Origin: a bacterium BMS3Bbin08
GTDB lineage: Bacteria; Nitrospirota; Thermodesulfovibrionia; UBA6902; BMS3Bbin08
Assembly (NCBI GenBank): GCA_002897775.1
Contig: BDTR01000045.1
Coordinates: 103,651-167,650, forward strand
DNA length: 64,000 nt
Reading direction: 5' to 3'
Made by a program: the position numbers and the translations under genes. Below the pieces are notes generated by a model that was given only the letters and a program-made list of their open reading frames with translations, had not been told where the DNA came from and made no database searches. The first letter of the stretch is position 1. Every line of letters begins with the position of its first letter. Of the stretch, positions 7,784-16,671 are shown one piece after another.

Positions 7784-7829
7784 TTTCCTAAACCTGGTGT
7801 CGCACGTTCGAATCGTGCAGGGGGCGCCA
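7784..7829 (+). pseudogene. tRNA-Arg(CCU) 3' half, orphan
   Basis: These 46 bases match 4963-5008 of the intact tRNA-Arg from the anticodon-loop TTTCCTAAA through the encoded CCA, with a single difference in the T-loop (7812 A versus G). They form the right boundary of the inserted segment. The shared core with the left half is TTTCCTAAA, the usual position of tyrosine-recombinase crossover in tRNA anticodon loops. Confidence 0.88.
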
Positions 7830-7838
7830 TTATCTTCC

Positions 7839-9479
7839 TCAGGGTTCGATAACATAAAAAGGGACCTTCCTGAATGTTAACTCATAGTCTTTAATAAAGC
7901 GCGGTTTTCTCCTGCTCATATCATGATGCCGCACCTGCTTACCTTTTTCAAGGACATAATGGACAGGAACCAGAGAACCGCTTTTGGGGGCGATAAATCC
8001 AAGCTGTACTATCCTGTAGTTTTTCTCTATATAATCCCACGACTCAAAAGACCTCGCCTGTTTCATAAAATCCGCGTTAATGTAAATATACCTGGAGTTG
8101 AACCTTTTCTCGTATTTTTCGATCGCCTGCGTTTTTTTCGGGATATTCGCGCAGAACCGTTCGGCAAAAAAACAGACGCCCGCGTGCTGAGAAGCCCCAA
8201 GTCTTAAAAAACGGTCTGTTTCACCGGTATTGTTCTTTATTATTTCGCCTGCTATGTCAATGCCGTAGAATTGGGTATCAAATGCCAAATTAATACTTTC
8301 CTGGACCGTACCCATGCTAAAAACCAGCACCAGAAAAGCCCCGGCCTTGAGATACTCGAATTTAAACAGCCGGGACAAAAAGGAAAAAAAAGCGAGCAAA
8401 GCGTTTGCTATACAAAAAGCAACCAGATAGACATAAGGCATTTGGTAATAGTTGTGTCCCTTAAAAAAACTGCTGAACACCATCAGGTAGATCACAATGG
8501 AAAAAAGATAAACCGTAAAAAACTTTCTGAACGTGCTTTTTTTGATGAACAGAACCATGACGCCCAGGACAAAGATAAGTCCAAGAAAGGATGTGTAGTT
8601 CCCAATCCAGAAGTTCTCAAAGAACGGATAATTTGTTCTCCAGTAGGCAGGATCAAGAAACTCCAGGAACCTGATCCTGTGCGCGGTCCCCTTAAGTAGT
8701 GAGGCATGTACGTTCGACAGGGCTACAAGCAGTATGAACACCGGTAGAACAAGAAAGGATAAATAGCCGATATAAGGCATAAAATTCTTTGTCTTTATGT
8801 CTTCGAACAATTGCCTGTACGGGAAAATTGCCAGTACCGCGACACAGGGGACCAGGAAGGAGACCTTATACAGACCTATGACAGCCAGTGTGAGCCCGGC
8901 AAAAAAAGATTTCCTGAAGCTTGGTGATTCCTTCCACCTGAGAAAAAGCAGGAAAAAGAGCATCATAAAAAACAGCGCGGGGCTTTCAGGCTGGATGTTT
9001 CTACCATAAAAAACATTGATCGGCAGTATGGTCATAACGCCCGCGGTTAACAATGACAGATTGGGTTCCTGCGTAAGCCTTTTGGTCAGAAAAAACGCGA
9101 GAACAACGGTCCCAAGGGAAAAAAGTATTATTTGCAGCCGCATGATCCAAAAACTGACGCCAAATACATTCCACAAAAAATATCCGACGTAAGGTATTAT
9201 TGGAAGCTGGGGATATTCCTCATGGTACGGCGGATCTTCACTGCCGTAGAAAAAGACCTCGCGGTGAATGGAAAGACCTTTTTTGTAGTAATTCGTCGTG
9301 ATGCTTAAATAATTGTTCTCCTTCATATTGTGATATCCGACACTGGGATAGTCGATGTGATACGCCCTCAGATAAAATCCGAACAAAAGGAAAAAAATAA
9401 GGAGAAATTTGATATAGTGGCGTCTTAAAAAAAGCAGTCTTTGACCATCTGGATGGGGGGCTGTTATTTCTTCTTTCAT
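7839..9479 (-). CDS. GT39-like membrane glycosyltransferase (ArnT/PMT superfamily)
   Basis: This is a 546-aa polytopic protein with about 10-12 hydrophobic segments. Enzymes of this group transfer a sugar from a polyprenyl-phosphate donor to a lipid or protein at the outer face of the inner membrane. The first extracytoplasmic loop carries the acidic region expected for the catalytic site (YLRAYHIDYPS at about 42-52, then EDPPYHEEYPQLP near 82-94). A C-terminal soluble part follows. It stands alone between the tRNA-Arg remnant and tRNA-Pro, with the stop only 10 bp from the remnant. The sugar and acceptor cannot be told. Confidence 0.72.
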   Translation of the reverse strand: MKEEITAPHPDGQRLLFLRRHYIKFLLIFFLLFGFYLRAYHIDYPSVGYHNMKENNYLSITTNYYKKGLSIHREVFFYGSEDPPYHEEYPQLPIIPYVGYFLWNVFGVSFWIMRLQIILFSLGTVVLAFFLTKRLTQEPNLSLLTAGVMTILPINVFYGRNIQPESPALFFMMLFFLLFLRWKESPSFRKSFFAGLTLAVIGLYKVSFLVPCVAVLAIFPYRQLFEDIKTKNFMPYIGYLSFLVLPVFILLVALSNVHASLLKGTAHRIRFLEFLDPAYWRTNYPFFENFWIGNYTSFLGLIFVLGVMVLFIKKSTFRKFFTVYLFSIVIYLMVFSSFFKGHNYYQMPYVYLVAFCIANALLAFFSFLSRLFKFEYLKAGAFLVLVFSMGTVQESINLAFDTQFYGIDIAGEIIKNNTGETDRFLRLGASQHAGVCFFAERFCANIPKKTQAIEKYEKRFNSRYIYINADFMKQARSFESWDYIEKNYRIVQLGFIAPKSGSLVPVHYVLEKGKQVRHHDMSRRKPRFIKDYELTFRKVPFYVIEP

Positions 9480-9606
9480 CGTTAACGGTTAATTAATGCA
9501 ACACCTTAATATCCAAAAGCTTTAATAATGAAGCACTGCTTATATATTGCTCCGACCAATTATGATGCAAGGTGGTCGGGGCGATCCCGACACAAAACAT
9601 AAGAAA

Positions 9607-9680
9607 TCGGGATGGGGGGATTTGAACCCCCGGCCCCTGCGTCCCGAACGCAGTGCGCTACCAGTCTGCGCTACATCCCG
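9607..9680 (-). tRNA. tRNA-Pro (anticodon CGG)
   Basis: On the minus strand the acceptor CGGGATG pairs with CATCCCG. The D-arm is GCGC...GCGC, and the anticodon stem CTGCG/CGCAG carries the loop TTCGGGA (anticodon CGG, reading CCG). The T-arm is GGGGG TTCAAAT CCCCC, with discriminator A at 9607. CCA is not encoded, unlike the tRNA-Arg in this window. Confidence 0.96.
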
Positions 9681-9742
9681 AATTTATGTTCTCTTCAATA
9701 ATTTATACTTTGATCTTCACTTCAACATTTCGAAGCACGAAA

Positions 9743-9779
9743 CCTGCCTGCCGGTCTACGACTCATAAAGCAGACAGGT
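9743..9779. repeat. CCTGCC/GCAGACAGG palindromic repeat, intergenic copy
   Basis: CCTGCCTGCCGG (9743-9754) faces GCAGACAGG (9770-9778) across a short spacer, forming an imperfect hairpin. It shares its arms with the copies in gspC (16536-16565) and gspD (26971-26992). The surrounding 9681-9926 gap holds no gene. Its second half (about 9835-9925) is AT-rich, with repeated AGGATTT/TTCTAAAT phrases that look like another low-complexity dispersed repeat. Confidence 0.6.
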
Positions 9780-9926
9780 ACAAAACTCGGTGCGAGTCTT
9801 AGAGGATGTTTCCCTTGAAATGATACCATAATTCTAAGACAAATTCTAAATTCAAAATCCTAAGCACTAAACAGATTTTTTATAAAAATAGGATTTGTTT
9901 AGGATTTAGACATTAGTATTTAGAAA

Positions 9927-10277
9927 TTAATCATTTAATTCAAAAGCGTCTTTTATCAGCTCCAATTGCGGTATTCCTTTCTCATAATGGATGCTTACAA
10001 CATCGAACCTGCAGGGCGGCAATACCTTGTATTTTTTTAGATACAGAAGAGCTACATTGCCGATCTTGCGGCGTTTTATCCTGTTCACCGCTTCGGACGG
10101 CAGGCCATAATCAAGGGCCTGCCTTGTTTTTACCTCGATAAAAACCAGGATCTCGCCGTCACCGGCTATTATATCGATCTCTCCGATCGGGGTCCTGTAA
10201 TTCTGTTTTATTATCCGATACCCGTTTTGCCTGAGGAACTCTGCCGCGAGTTCTTCTCCTTTTGCGCCCAGGCTCAC
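9927..10277 (-). CDS. yraN: YraN/UPF0102 family putative endonuclease
   Basis: This is a 116-aa, restriction-endonuclease-like-fold protein of widespread but poorly defined role in DNA metabolism. Family motifs are visible: [13 protein letters not shown] at the N-terminus, [20 protein letters not shown] and VFIEVKTR, with E, D and the ExK triad in nuclease order, then [10 protein letters not shown]. The start overlaps the hisI stop by 4 nt, so the two are co-transcribed. Confidence 0.9.
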   Translation of the reverse strand: MSLGAKGEELAAEFLRQNGYRIIKQNYRTPIGEIDIIAGDGEILVFIEVKTRQALDYGLPSEAVNRIKRRKIGNVALLYLKKYKVLPPCRFDVVSIHYEKGIPQLELIKDAFELND

Positions 10278-10606
10278 TCATTCTCCTCAATATCAATGAC
10301 CCTGTAAAAACATGAACTGTTGCCCGTATGGCAGGCTCCGGCGCCAAGCTGTTCAACCTTCACAAGAAGAGCGTCCCTGTCGCAGTCATAGCGGATCTCC
10401 CTTACAAGCTGAAAGTTCCCGGAGGTCTCGCCCTTTAACCAGTACTCCTGGCGCGACCTGCTCCAGAAATGGGTCTTCCCCGTCTTGATCGTTCTTTCAA
10501 GCGATGTCTTGTTCATGTAGGCAAGCATCAGGACCTCATCACTGGTAATGTCCTGTATAATTGCCGGGATCAGTCCTTTATCATCGTATTTCAGCTCTCC
10601 AAACAT
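10274..10606 (-). CDS. hisI: HisI, phosphoribosyl-AMP cyclohydrolase
   Basis: This cytoplasmic enzyme opens the adenine ring of phosphoribosyl-AMP at the third step of histidine synthesis. The 110 aa match the stand-alone archaeal/bacterial HisI length, with no HisE fusion. Key motifs are [26 protein letters not shown] (metal and substrate region), YDCDRDALL and the zinc cysteines of [13 protein letters not shown]. No other his genes are in view. A GGAGG-like RBS precedes the ATG, and yraN follows by a 4-nt overlap. Confidence 0.94.
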   Translation of the reverse strand: MFGELKYDDKGLIPAIIQDITSDEVLMLAYMNKTSLERTIKTGKTHFWSRSRQEYWLKGETSGNFQLVREIRYDCDRDALLVKVEQLGAGACHTGNSSCFYRVIDIEENE

Positions 10607-10779
10607 ACGCCCTCCTTTATGCCATGGGAAATGTTATTATTATGGTGTAAAATATATATGTTTTATTTACCCCGTCTGGAAACAGGAGGCTTCTAAAGGG
10701 GCAGATTAACTGGACATACCTTATCTCAAACAGATTCGGGTGTCAATAATTTTCAGACATTATCAGGAACAGCAGGATC

Positions 10780-11520
10780 ATGAAACATATCAGATGGCAG
10801 ATCGTTCTTGGGTTAGCCCTGATTTTACTATCAGCCCTGCTCTATTATTGCCATTACCTGCTCTTCAGGGACGCGCACCATATATTTATCTACATGGTCG
10901 GAGATATCGCTTTTGTTCCAATTGAAGTGTTGCTGGTCACCCTGATAATCCACAAAGTGCTGAGCATCAGGGAGAAGAAAAACAGGCTTGAAAAGCTGAA
11001 CATGGTCATAGGGGCGTTCTTCAGTGAACTCGGCACAACACTGCTGGCGCGTTTATCCGATGCCGACCCGCAGCTTGAGGACATCAAAAAGGACCTGGTC
11101 ATTACAACTAAATGTTCTGACAGGGAATTCGCGGGCTTCAGAAAAAAACTTAAGACATACGCGTATGACATAAACTCCGGAAAGATAGACCTTGAAAGCC
11201 TGCGCGCGCTTCTTCTGGGGAAAAGGGAGTTTCTGCTGAGGCTGCTTGAGAACCCTACCCTGCTTGAACATGAATCGTTCACTGACCTGCTGAGGGCGGT
11301 CTTTCACGCGGTAGAGGAACTGGGCAGCCGCGGTGACATAAAGCAGCTGCCTGGAAAGGATATTGAACATCTGGCAGGCGACGTAAAAAGGGCTTATTCA
11401 AGACTTGTTTTTGAATGGGTCGACTACATGAAGCATCTGAAAGACAATTATCCCTATCTTTTCTCTCTTGCCATGAGGATGAACCCGTTTGATCAGGATC
11501 CCTCGCCGGTAGTCAGATAA
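10780..11520 (+). CDS. Membrane protein of unknown function, about 246 aa
   Basis: Two N-terminal transmembrane helices (about 8-28 and 35-60) are joined by a short loop with GDIAFVPIEVLLVTLIIH, followed by a mostly helical cytoplasmic region with charged heptads (REKKNRLEKLNMVIGAFFSELG). It resembles conserved hypothetical proteins that I recall from Nitrospirota-like and other anaerobe genomes, but I cannot name a function. It is divergent from hisI across 173 bp and is not closely coupled to the DUF4390 gene downstream. Confidence 0.7.
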   Translation: MKHIRWQIVLGLALILLSALLYYCHYLLFRDAHHIFIYMVGDIAFVPIEVLLVTLIIHKVLSIREKKNRLEKLNMVIGAFFSELGTTLLARLSDADPQLEDIKKDLVITTKCSDREFAGFRKKLKTYAYDINSGKIDLESLRALLLGKREFLLRLLENPTLLEHESFTDLLRAVFHAVEELGSRGDIKQLPGKDIEHLAGDVKRAYSRLVFEWVDYMKHLKDNYPYLFSLAMRMNPFDQDPSPVVR

Positions 11521-11538
11521 TTATTGCGCCTGAACCGG

Positions 11539-11575
11539 GGGTCGGGTCAGCAGTATCTTTCCGCGCGCCCGACCC
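11539..11575 (+). terminator. GC-rich hairpin after the 246-aa membrane protein gene
   Basis: GGGTCGGG (11539-11546) pairs perfectly with CCCGACCC (11568-11575) across a 21-nt loop, 18 bp after the upstream stop. No T-run follows, so it is not a textbook intrinsic terminator. It could aid Rho-dependent termination or protect the 3' end. Confidence 0.3.
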
Positions 11576-11584
11576 TCACTCGCC

Positions 11585-11613
11585 TGCTACTTGAAGTTTC
11601 TGTATGTTATAAT
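11585..11613 (+). promoter_or_regulatory. Extended -10 promoter for the DUF4390-ntrY genes
   Basis: TGTTATAAT (11605-11613) is a perfect extended -10 element. A weak -35-like TGCTAC is 17 bp upstream. The downstream ATG at 11646 is 33 bp away. The call rests on the -10 alone. Confidence 0.42.
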
Positions 11614-11645
11614 CAAAATAAATCCGGTGCTTTATTCAGTGCTAC

Positions 11646-12212
11646 ATGGCTAAATTTCTTCTTACTACAGCTTTACTCGCTTGCTTAGCTCTTTCTTTTG
11701 TCCCTGCGGCGTCATTTGCGGCTGATATTTTAGGGCCTAAAATAAGAATTATTAACAATGACATTCTGATAAACACCGGGCTGATCGATATTAAAGAAAT
11801 AGCATCCGCCATAAATTCAGGCATCGAAAAAGAGATCGTATTTACAATAGAGCTGTTCCGGGTGTGGAAGTTCTGGCCGGACGAGTTCGTGGTTTCAAAG
11901 CGCATTGAACGCGTCATTAAGCATGACAGGCTCAGGGGGCAATACCGTACGGTCTCCACTTATGGGAATGTGCAGTCTGAAAGAAAATTCAGGGATTTTG
12001 ACACGATGAAGTCGTGGACATTTACATTTAATGATATTAACGTGGCAAATATCAGAGAACTGGAGCCCGGAAGCTATTACGTGAGAGTCGTGGCTGAATC
12101 CAGGAGCAGGGAACTTCCGCCCATAATTGGAATGCTGATGTTCTTTATACCGGAAGTAGAGATGAGTCTGGCAAAAGAGTCGTACCCGTTCACCGTGGGA
12201 GACGGCGAATGA
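11646..12212 (+). CDS. DUF4390 family secreted protein
   Basis: This is a 188-aa protein with a clear signal peptide (residues 1-26, ending ASFAA). The mature part starts DILGPKIRIINNDILINTG and carries the beta-rich pattern of DUF4390, including FTIELFRVWKFWPDEFV and YRTVSTYGN. The family is known mainly from genes next to NtrY-like sensor kinases, and that is the arrangement here: the stop overlaps the kinase start by 4 nt. A periplasmic accessory or ligand-sensing role for the kinase is a reasonable inference, not shown. Confidence 0.8.
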   Translation: MAKFLLTTALLACLALSFVPAASFAADILGPKIRIINNDILINTGLIDIKEIASAINSGIEKEIVFTIELFRVWKFWPDEFVVSKRIERVIKHDRLRGQYRTVSTYGNVQSERKFRDFDTMKSWTFTFNDINVANIRELEPGSYYVRVVAESRSRELPPIIGMLMFFIPEVEMSLAKESYPFTVGDGE

Positions 12213-14257
12213 GAAACCTCAAAATAGTCCTTGGTCTTTTTGTCCTCAGTATCCTTGCTATCATCATTACCGGCGTGGTGCTTAGTTACCTTGGAGTTGA
12301 GCACGGACCGCTTCTCATAAAGATAGGCTATGTGTTCATCCTTGTAAATATAGTCCTGTATCTGCTGATCCTTATATTTTTCGTCATAAGAAACCTTATT
12401 AACCTTTATAGTGAAAAAAAGCAAAAGGTCATAGGCGCGAAATTCAGGACCAAGCTCGTTGTCGCGTTTGTCGGTCTTACACTGATACCTTCCACCCTTC
12501 TTTTTATACTATCGAACCAGCTTATCAACAGCTCCATTGACAAGTGGTTCTCGCTGGAAATTCAAAGACCGATCAGTGATTCCATGGAAATAGCCATGCT
12601 CTTTTATTCAAAGCAGCGGCAGGACGTGAAAAGTCACGCGCTTTACATTGCCTCCGGCAAAAAACTTCCGGACGGCGCGTCAACAGACACCGACAGTTCA
12701 TTCAGGTCATATGTCTTAACAGGGCCCGACGGCTCCGAGCTGATCAGTAACGCGTTCGAGGGTAAAGGGGACACAGAAATAATATCTACTGAAAAAGGAG
12801 ACATTATCAGGGCCGCAGCCCCTGTCAGCGGTGGAAGCCGGATCTCACGGGTCATTGTCGTTGAGACCCTCATCCCGCTGGAAGCTGTCGCCAAAATGGA
12901 ATCGATCAAAAAGGCGAATACCGAATATAACCAGATCAAGATGCGGCAAAACCCCATCAGATTTCTGTACTTCTTCATGCTTACGATCGCTACCCTGCTT
13001 ATAGTCTTCCTTGCCCAGTGGTTTTCACTGCGCATCGCCAGGGGCATAACAGTTCCGATCCAGTCGCTTGCCGAAGCCACGAACACCGTTGCCCACGGTA
13101 ACCTTGATTTCAGAATAGACATAAACAGGGATGACGAGATCGGCCTGCTTATTAACTCGTTCAACAAAATGCTCGATGATCTGCGGGACGGAAAAGTCTC
13201 TCTTGAAAAAGCCTATATGGAATCCGATCAGCGGAGACTGAGCATGGAGGCGATACTCGAGAACATAACCGCCGGGGTTATGTTCCTTGAACGCTCGGGC
13301 AAGATAGCCGCGCTAAACAACGCTGCCTGTTCCATGCTGAACCTGGACCGCGACAGCATTCTCGGAAAGAGCCATAAAGAACTGCTTTCAAAGATCAAAT
13401 CCGACGAACTGGACGTAATGGTGAAAAAACTGGACGAAAAAGACTTTAAAGCGACGAAAAAGGAAATACACGTGCGCATAGACGGAAGACCGGTGACACT
13501 AAGGGTTTACATTACGATACTGAAAGACTCTAAAGGGAACTTCATGGGTATCCTTGTTGTTTTTGACGACCTGACCGAGATCATAACCGCGCAGAGGGCC
13601 CTGGCATGGCAGGAGGTCGCGAAGAGAATCACTCACGAGATAAAAAATCCCCTTACGCCGATCAAGCTCTCTGCCGAAAGACTTATGAAGAAATGGAACG
13701 AGAACGCGGATGATTTCGGGGACGTTCTGGAAAGATCGACAAAGATCATCATCACCGCTGTAGAGAGCCTCAGGAACCTGGTGGACGCCTTTTTAAGGTT
13801 CGGAAAGATGCCCAGGTTCAGCCTGGAGCCGATCAATATCAACTCAATCATGGAAGAGGCCATAAATCTCTACAGTGACAGGAAAGATATAGATCTCGTT
13901 CACAACCTGCGGGAGATCCCGAAGGCTGACGCGGACAGGGAACAGTTAAAACGGGCTATCATAAACCTGCTGGACAACGCTATCCAGGCGCAGGCCCGGA
14001 AGATATGGCTGAACACGTCTTATGACCCGGCCCGGGAGATGATAAGAATAGATGTGATCGATGACGGAAAAGGCATTGAAGAGCAAAACCGGGACAAGCT
14101 GTTCCTGCCGTATTTTTCAACGAAAAAAGACGGCATGGGACTTGGCCTTGCCATAGTCAGTACGATCATATCAAAACACAGGGGCTATGTAAGGGTCAAA
14201 GATAACGAACCGAAAGGTTCGCGCTTTATAATCGAATTACCCGTTATAAATACATAG
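12209..14257 (+). CDS. ntrY: NtrY-like membrane sensor histidine kinase
   Basis: The 682 aa carry three N-terminal transmembrane helices (within 1-110), an extracytoplasmic sensor region, a further helix (about 255-275), HAMP (about 275-330) and PAS (about 345-455). The HisKA domain has the phosphoacceptor H476 in RITHEIKNPLTPIKLSAERL, and HATPase_c carries N-box LLDNAIQA and G-boxes DDGKGI and GMGLGLAI. The architecture and the PLTPIKLSAERL box are typical of NtrY. It should phosphorylate the NtrX-type regulator downstream, although 348 bp of repeat DNA separates them. The signal sensed is unknown. Confidence 0.88.
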   Translation: MRNLKIVLGLFVLSILAIIITGVVLSYLGVEHGPLLIKIGYVFILVNIVLYLLILIFFVIRNLINLYSEKKQKVIGAKFRTKLVVAFVGLTLIPSTLLFILSNQLINSSIDKWFSLEIQRPISDSMEIAMLFYSKQRQDVKSHALYIASGKKLPDGASTDTDSSFRSYVLTGPDGSELISNAFEGKGDTEIISTEKGDIIRAAAPVSGGSRISRVIVVETLIPLEAVAKMESIKKANTEYNQIKMRQNPIRFLYFFMLTIATLLIVFLAQWFSLRIARGITVPIQSLAEATNTVAHGNLDFRIDINRDDEIGLLINSFNKMLDDLRDGKVSLEKAYMESDQRRLSMEAILENITAGVMFLERSGKIAALNNAACSMLNLDRDSILGKSHKELLSKIKSDELDVMVKKLDEKDFKATKKEIHVRIDGRPVTLRVYITILKDSKGNFMGILVVFDDLTEIITAQRALAWQEVAKRITHEIKNPLTPIKLSAERLMKKWNENADDFGDVLERSTKIIITAVESLRNLVDAFLRFGKMPRFSLEPININSIMEEAINLYSDRKDIDLVHNLREIPKADADREQLKRAIINLLDNAIQAQARKIWLNTSYDPAREMIRIDVIDDGKGIEEQNRDKLFLPYFSTKKDGMGLGLAIVSTIISKHRGYVRVKDNEPKGSRFIIELPVINT

Positions 14258-14605
14258 CTAATATCGAACAGACTATAACAGATAATTCGCAGCGAAAAGA
14301 CTATGCTATTAATTATGAACTGTTTTGTTTTTTTACTATGAACTATCGGCTATCAGCTTTTTTATGTGTTTGTACTATAAACTATGTATTTACCCCTGCT
14401 TGCCCTGTACCCTTGTGGTAAATGGACCTGTCCCGTGGTCCAGGTCCGATTTGGACTTTATGGGATAGTTTTAGGTTCGCCCTTTCAAGAAGGACCTTGA
14501 GGGGAACTATGTACTATGAGCTAAGAGCTTGCCCGCCGCTGGCGCGGCTAACAACTCTTGAATCATGAATCATGAATCCTGTAGATTAGAAAGGATGAAC
14601 ACGAT
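14258..14605. repeat. Composite dispersed repeat between ntrY and ntrX
   Basis: No gene is seen in this 348-bp gap. It contains several ACTATGAACTATCGGCTATC-like phrases, the lead TATGTATTTACCCC (14382-14397), a hairpin D (14431-14465, arms TCCC...AGGTCC / GGACTT...GGGA), hairpin C (14466-14505, arms AGGTTC / GGACCT) and ATGAATCATGAATCCTG. The same order recurs at 30.6, 48.0 and 50.7 kb, and inverted at 32.4 kb. The ntrX ATG follows 20 bp after the last unit. Confidence 0.8.
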
Positions 14606-15964
14606 ATGACAGTTGCTGCAAAGACCACGGTCATGGTTGTTGATGATGAAACGGGCATATTGGAAACCCTTTCCGGCATCCTGGACGATGAAGGATATGA
14701 GGTGGCCACTGCCGGTTCAGGCGAGCAGGCATTAACTCTGCTTAAGGAGCTCTCCCCTGAGGTCATACTGCTTGATGTATGGATGCCCGACGGCATTGAC
14801 GGCCTGGAAACCCTGAAGCGTATCAGGAAATCAAGTCCTGAGACAGCGGTTATCATGATCTCGGGCCACGCCAGTATCGACATAGCCATCCAGGCGACAA
14901 AGCTTGGGGCGTACGACTTTCTGGAAAAGCCGCTTTCACTTGACAGGGTCCTCCTGCAAATAAAAAGGGCTTTGGAACGGCATGCGCTTGAAAAGGAGAA
15001 CAGGGAGTTAAAGAGCACCCTTTCCGGCAGGTACGAACTCATAGGTGAAAGCCCTCAGATGAAGACGCTTAAACAGGAGATCGCGCAGGCAGCAGCTTCC
15101 CAAAGCCGTGTGTTCATATTCGGCGAAAGCGGAACAGGCAAGGAGCTCGTGGCAATGGCCCTGCATGAAACCAGCGACAGGAGAAACAGGAATTTTGTTG
15201 AGGTAAACTGCGCCGCCATACCCCAGGAACTGATCGAAAGCGAGCTCTTCGGACATGAAAAAGGCTCGTTTACAGGAGCCTTTGAACGTAAAAAGGGAAA
15301 GTTCGAAATGGCCGACAGAGGGACCCTGTTCCTTGACGAGATCGGCGATATGGCGCTTGTGACTCAGGCTAAAGTTCTGCGGGTAATTGAGTCTCAGGAA
15401 TTCGAAAGAGTCGGCGGGAACATGAGGGTCCAGGTCGATACCAGGATAATTTCTGCTACAAACAAGGACCTGCAGGAGGAAATAAAAAAAGGGGCCTTCA
15501 GGGCAGACCTGCACTTCAGGTTAAACGTTATCCCAATAACCGTTCCGCCTCTGAGGGAAAGAAAAAGCGATATACCCCTTCTGGTTGACCATTTTCTAAA
15601 CAGCTTTGCTCTGCAGTACGGTCAGAAGCCGAAAAAATTAACAAAATCAACGCGTAGAGCCCTGATCAACCACGATTGGCCGGGGAACGTCAGAGAGCTC
15701 AAAAATATGATAGAGAGGCTTGTTATAATGAACCCTTCTGAGGTCATTGACATAAAGTACATCCCTGCCCTCAAGGAAAAAACCGGAACAGATTATTTCA
15801 GCCGCAGGACCCTCAGGGAAGCAAGAGAACAGTTTGAAAAAGATTTTATCTCAAAAAAGCTCCGCGAGAACAACGGCAACATTTCCAGGACAGCAGAGGA
15901 GCTTGAGATCGAAAGAAGTAATCTTCACAAGAAGATCAAGGCCCTTGGAATAGAGACCCCGTAA
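14606..15964 (+). CDS. ntrX: NtrX-like sigma-54-dependent response regulator
   Basis: The 452 aa comprise a receiver domain (1-125, phosphoacceptor D57 with acidic D13/D14), an AAA+ sigma-54 interaction domain and a C-terminal Fis-type helix-turn-helix (about 405-450). The AAA+ domain has Walker A GESGTGKE near 171, Walker B GTLFLDEIGD and the arginine-finger region. The sigma-54 contact loop reads GSFTGA in place of GAFTGA, a substitution also found in other NtrX proteins. It activates sigma-54 promoters when phosphorylated by the upstream NtrY-like kinase. The stop converges with gspC across 20 bp that consists entirely of repeat sequence. Confidence 0.91.
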   Translation: MTVAAKTTVMVVDDETGILETLSGILDDEGYEVATAGSGEQALTLLKELSPEVILLDVWMPDGIDGLETLKRIRKSSPETAVIMISGHASIDIAIQATKLGAYDFLEKPLSLDRVLLQIKRALERHALEKENRELKSTLSGRYELIGESPQMKTLKQEIAQAAASQSRVFIFGESGTGKELVAMALHETSDRRNRNFVEVNCAAIPQELIESELFGHEKGSFTGAFERKKGKFEMADRGTLFLDEIGDMALVTQAKVLRVIESQEFERVGGNMRVQVDTRIISATNKDLQEEIKKGAFRADLHFRLNVIPITVPPLRERKSDIPLLVDHFLNSFALQYGQKPKKLTKSTRRALINHDWPGNVRELKNMIERLVIMNPSEVIDIKYIPALKEKTGTDYFSRRTLREAREQFEKDFISKKLRENNGNISRTAEELEIERSNLHKKIKALGIETP

Positions 15965-15984
15965 CTATGAACTATGAGCTATAA

Positions 15985-16671
15985 TCACTGCGCTTCAAAA
16001 GGATGCTGCTCACTCTCCGCCTCAGGAAACCCGGGCATTTCTGTACCCGGTTGAATCCGCGGCTGCTGTGGCCGCGTTCGTGTCACAGGGGTCCTTCGGG
16101 TTGTTCTGCGAACAGGCAGCTTCCGGCGGCTTGCCGGCGCCTTCTTTACAACAGGCCGGCTTCGCTGGACCGGGGCTTTGAAGGTCTTTAAGTCTCTCAG
16201 CTTGACCTCCACAGTCTCCGCGCCCCTTAAAAGCACAACTCTGTCCTGCTGAATGTCATTGACAACGTACCCGGCAACAGAATCGTTAATACCATAGAGC
16301 TTGGTGGTCCTGGTAATTGGATCTTCAAGGATCGCGAATTTTTTGTCGCTCTTGATAATAGTCCCGAAAAGCTTTGGCGTATCCTGTGAAATAACACCGG
16401 CTGATGCGCCGGCGTCTGAGACCTTCAAAGCGGTCCGGGACGGCCTGAACAGGTCCTTCTCAGAGATCACGTTATAAGCAGCCCTGTCCAGCGGCCTCTC
16501 TTTCCTTTCATCGGACAGCTCATCTTCAGCCCGAACCTGCTGCCGGTCTGCGGCGGCAGGCAGGTCCAAAGGCCTGACCCAGACCTTGTAGAACCATACA
16601 CCCAATAGCACGATCGCCGAGAAAAGGATCACATTTATAAAGAAAAAATTACGGCGCATCCGGCTCCTCAC
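15985..16671 (-). CDS. gspC: GspC-like type II secretion inner-membrane protein
   Basis: This is a 228-aa bitopic protein with a short cytoplasmic tail, one transmembrane helix (about 9-28), a linker and a homology region of the GspC/PilP type (NVISEKDLFRPSR, then TPKLFGTIIKSDKKFAILEDP and KLYGINDSVAGY). In type II secretion this domain contacts the secretin. Instead of a PDZ domain the C-terminus is a basic Pro/Arg/Thr tail (about 170-228). Residues around DLPAAADRQQ are encoded by a CCTGCnGCCG/CGGCAGGCAGG palindrome (16536-16565). It is the last gene of the operon, overlapping gspM by 23 bp, whereas gspC usually comes first. Confidence 0.8.
   Translation of the reverse strand: MRSRMRRNFFFINVILFSAIVLLGVWFYKVWVRPLDLPAAADRQQVRAEDELSDERKERPLDRAAYNVISEKDLFRPSRTALKVSDAGASAGVISQDTPKLFGTIIKSDKKFAILEDPITRTTKLYGINDSVAGYVVNDIQQDRVVLLRGAETVEVKLRDLKTFKAPVQRSRPVVKKAPASRRKLPVRRTTRRTPVTRTRPQQPRIQPGTEMPGFPEAESEQHPFEAQ
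16536..16565. repeat. CCTGC/GCAGG palindrome inside gspC
   Basis: CCTGCTGCCG (16536-16545) and CGGCAGGCAGG (16554-16564) form a strong hairpin within the linker codons of gspC. It is read in frame without disrupting the protein. Related copies are at 9743-9779 and in gspD at 26971-26992. Confidence 0.6.

Noticed and set aside
8271..8699. Plus-strand ORF of 142 codons inside the GT39-like gene
   Set aside because: Low-complexity Lys/Gln-rich product antisense to a clear membrane protein; no RBS.
9547..9768. Small plus-strand ORF across the tRNA-Pro gene
   Set aside because: It reads through the antisense of tRNA-Pro and a palindromic repeat; no evidence of a protein.
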